A DNA stretch of 6,357 bases from an uncultured Candidatus Melainabacteria bacterium. Lineage in GTDB: Bacteria; Cyanobacteriota; Vampirovibrionia; Gastranaerophilales; Gastranaerophilaceae. The translations under genes and the position numbers were made by a program. The notes beneath the pieces are model-generated. The model saw nothing but the letters and a program-made list of their open reading frames with translations. It did no database searches and was not told where the DNA came from. The stretch covers positions 1 to 6,357 of the forward strand of contig CAKUQA010000082.1 of NCBI GenBank assembly GCA_934675225.1, in the 5' to 3' direction. Shown in pieces: positions 5,357 through 6,357 of this stretch; the stretch's first letter is position 1, and every line of letters starts with the position of its first letter.

Positions 5357-5385
5357 TTGAAATGGGCATATAAACTTTATATGTA
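5357..5385 (+). promoter_or_regulatory. Possible promoter of the prepilin-like gene
   Basis: TTGAAA (5357-5362) lies 15-17 nt before TATATG/TATGTA (5378-5385). The -10 box is poor, but it is the best plus-strand pair in the spacer, and it overlaps the palindrome at 5367-5383. The leader carries an 8-nt direct repeat ATGGTCTT (5393-5400 and 5423-5430) and a GGATGG ribosome-binding site (5421-5426). Confidence 0.3.
5367..5383. promoter_or_regulatory. 17-bp perfect palindrome in the bioF/pilin divergent spacer
   Basis: CATATAAA and TTTATATG are exact inverted complements separated by one C. The site lies about 100 nt upstream of bioF and 48 nt upstream of the prepilin-like gene, overlapping the candidate -10 region of the latter. 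It has the shape of a dimeric repressor site. It does not match the long BirA operator (TTGT-type halves about 14-16 nt apart) or the BioR consensus, so the binding protein is unknown. Confidence 0.4.
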
Positions 5386-5430
5386 TTGTTAAATGGTCTT
5401 TTATCACGAGGATGAAAGGCGGATGGTCTT

Positions 5431-6105
5431 ATGAATTATATGATGAAGATGAAAAAACGTTCAGGATTAACTATGTCCGAAGCATTGTTTACCCTCGCAA
5501 TAATTGGGGTTATTGCAGCGCTGACTGTATTTGGGTTGGTAACAAAAATTAGTGACACAAAAAATATTGCAGCATTGAAAAAATTTTATTCTTCAATTAG
5601 TCAAGTTACAATGTTTGTAATTTTGGATAGATCTTCTCCAAATTATTGGGGATTAGATGAGTATTCTCAAAATTCTTCTGCATTGGCGTTTTCTTACTAT
5701 CGACCTTATTTTAAGGTAGTTAGAGAATGCTCAAATGAAACAGGTTGTTGGCAATATCCTACAAAGTTCTTAAGCGGAAAAGTATATTTAAAACGTGCCA
5801 AAATGTACCAATATATGTTTACTTTGGTTGATGGAATGAATGTTATTATGAATGTTTATCCGAAAGATATTGTTCGTTCTGAATTTGGAGTAAACGTGGA
5901 AAAAGATTCTGTTGTATTTATTATTGATGTAAACGGAAATGCTTATCCAAACCAAATGGGGCGCGATATATTTGCTTTTGTGCTTAACGGCAGCGATATT
6001 GTTCCGGGTGGAACTGATAACTCTTATAATTGTAATAAGGCTGCATCAGGCTTGACTTGTGCTGCCAGAGTTATAAACGATGGTTGGAAAATTACTTATT
6101 ACTAA
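5431..6105 (+). CDS. Prepilin-type protein (type IV pilin/pseudopilin-like), secreted or surface
   Basis: The N-terminus is a class III prepilin leader: a short basic segment (MNYMMKMKKRSG) with predicted cleavage after Gly12. The mature protein starts LTMSE with Glu17 at the conserved +5 position, followed by a hydrophobic helix (ALFTLAIIGVIAALTVFGL, 18-36). A prepilin peptidase would remove 12 residues and the protein would join a type IV pilus, a type II secretion pseudopilus or a related filament. The globular part has likely disulfide pairs Cys100/Cys106 and Cys201/Cys210. A DVNGNAYPNQMGRDIFAF block (166-183) and a final DGWKITYY resemble large prepilin-like families I associate with Gastranaerophilales-type gut bacteria. 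With 224 aa it is longer than a minimal major pilin, so a minor pilin or adhesin-like subunit is likely. No secretion ATPase or peptidase gene is nearby. The ATG at 5431 follows GGATGG at normal spacing. The gene is monocistronic, ending before a strong terminator. Confidence 0.88.
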   Translation: MNYMMKMKKRSGLTMSEALFTLAIIGVIAALTVFGLVTKISDTKNIAALKKFYSSISQVTMFVILDRSSPNYWGLDEYSQNSSALAFSYYRPYFKVVRECSNETGCWQYPTKFLSGKVYLKRAKMYQYMFTLVDGMNVIMNVYPKDIVRSEFGVNVEKDSVVFIIDVNGNAYPNQMGRDIFAFVLNGSDIVPGGTDNSYNCNKAASGLTCAARVINDGWKITYY

Positions 6106-6140
6106 AAAGAAAATGCTTTCAGCTCCTTTCATCTTTCATA

Positions 6141-6174
6141 AAAAGACCGGCATGCATACCGGTCTTTTCTTTTT
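6141..6174 (+). terminator. Rho-independent terminator of the prepilin-like gene
   Basis: AAAAGACCGG (6141-6150) pairs perfectly with CCGGTCTTTT (6159-6168) around the 8-nt loop CATGCATA. CTTTTT follows (6169-6174). The A-run on the 5' side gives a T-run on the minus strand, so it could be bidirectional. It lies 35 nt after the stop codon at 6105. Confidence 0.92.
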
Positions 6175-6191
6175 GTTATGTGTGGAGTGGC

Positions 6192-6267
6192 GTCATGTTG
6201 TGGTGAAGCCGAAACATCGCATGATTAGTAAAATATTCAGGAGATTTTTCGCTTTGCTCACAATGAC
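6192..6267. repeat. Non-coding dispersed-type repeat with inverted ends (MITE/REP-like)
   Basis: The left end reads GTCATGTTGTGGTGAAGCCGA. The right end, read on the minus strand, reads GTCATTGTGAGCAAAGCGAA. These are divergent inverted copies of one motif and include GTCAT/ATGAC termini about 76 bp apart. The motif resembles the widespread GTCATTGCGAGCGAAGCGAAGCAATCT-like intergenic repeat found in many unrelated bacteria. The centre (about 6221-6240) is AT-rich and unpaired. The region between the terminator and the window edge has no credible gene: the open frame crossing it starts inside the pilin gene and reads through the terminator and repeat. Confidence 0.6.
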
Positions 6268-6282
6268 CGTAATTATTATACT

Positions 6283-6357
6283 CTCGCTCCCATGGGGAGA
6301 ACGGATTTGCGAACGGACGGAGTACAACGAGTCCGGATAGCGAGCAGATGGAGCAAA
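6283..6357. repeat. GC-rich, self-complementary intergenic stretch at right edge
   Basis: By hand count this is about 57% G+C (43 of 75), against roughly 17-42% in sampled 60-nt blocks of the genes. It contains nested inverted repeats: CTCGCT (6283-6288) with AGCGAG (6339-6344), CTCCC-ATG-GGGAG (6287-6299) and CGGAC (6314-6318) with GTCCG (6331-6335). It resembles a second structured repeat, or the beginning of one, cut by the window. A short open frame from ATG at 6291 exists, but its Arg-rich translation and lack of a ribosome-binding site argue against a gene. Confidence 0.4.

Noticed and set aside
5393..5430. ATGGTCTT direct repeat as a regulatory site
   Set aside because: An 8-nt repeat 30 nt apart has weak significance. 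It is noted only in the promoter entry.
6080..6340. 86-aa plus-strand open frame after the prepilin-like gene
   Set aside because: It starts inside the pilin gene, runs through a strong terminator and the non-coding repeat, lacks a ribosome-binding site and has no recognisable domain.

Overview
The window looks like a chromosomal segment of an AT-rich, probably gut-associated bacterium. My best guess is Candidatus Gastranaerophilales (Melainabacteria/Vampirovibrionia, the non-photosynthetic relatives of Cyanobacteria). This is an inference from the prepilin-like protein at the right (G|LTMSEALFTLA leader with a DVNG..PN..GRD C-terminal block), the small orphan proteins and the A+T bias. No rRNA or other phylogenetic marker is present. 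No tRNA, rRNA, CRISPR array, transposase or phage gene was seen.

Left part (1-1470). A PAS-domain protein, probably the N-terminus of a sensor, runs off the left edge on the minus strand. A divergent 254-nt spacer separates it from a small acidic protein of unknown function (638-982, +). That gene faces aroQ (1036-1470, -), a complete type II 3-dehydroquinate dehydratase of the shikimate pathway.

Middle (1471-2784). The aroQ upstream spacer contains a good minus-strand promoter for aroQ. It also holds, on the plus strand, a run of hairpins ending in a strong intrinsic terminator at 1618-1648. One hairpin loop is CCTCCCA, which resembles the anti-Shine-Dalgarno sequence, so this is a candidate small RNA or leader. 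A separate promoter and a small 85-aa protein with a possible Sm/SH3-like barrel follow (1732-1989, +). It converges, with a 5-nt gap, on a 214-aa protein of unknown function (1995-2639, -) that has a TTG start just after an in-frame ATG-GAA-AAT-TAA.

Biotin block (2785-5265, -). bioF, bioG and bioC, in transcription order, overlap one another by 32 and 10 nt and form an operon. BioC methylates malonyl-ACP so it can enter fatty-acid synthesis. BioG removes the methyl ester at the pimeloyl-ACP stage. BioF condenses pimeloyl-ACP with alanine to give KAPA. All recognisable catalytic residues are intact. bioA, bioD and bioB are not in the window.

Right part (5266-6357). A divergent spacer with a perfect 17-bp palindrome separates bioF from a prepilin-like secreted or surface protein (5431-6105, +), which ends at a textbook terminator (6141-6174). 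Beyond it lies a non-coding repeat of about 76 bp whose two ends are inverted, divergent copies of a GTCATTGnGAGCnAAGCGAA-type motif. After that comes a GC-rich, self-complementary stretch reaching the window edge. The right end is therefore probably occupied by dispersed repeats rather than genes.
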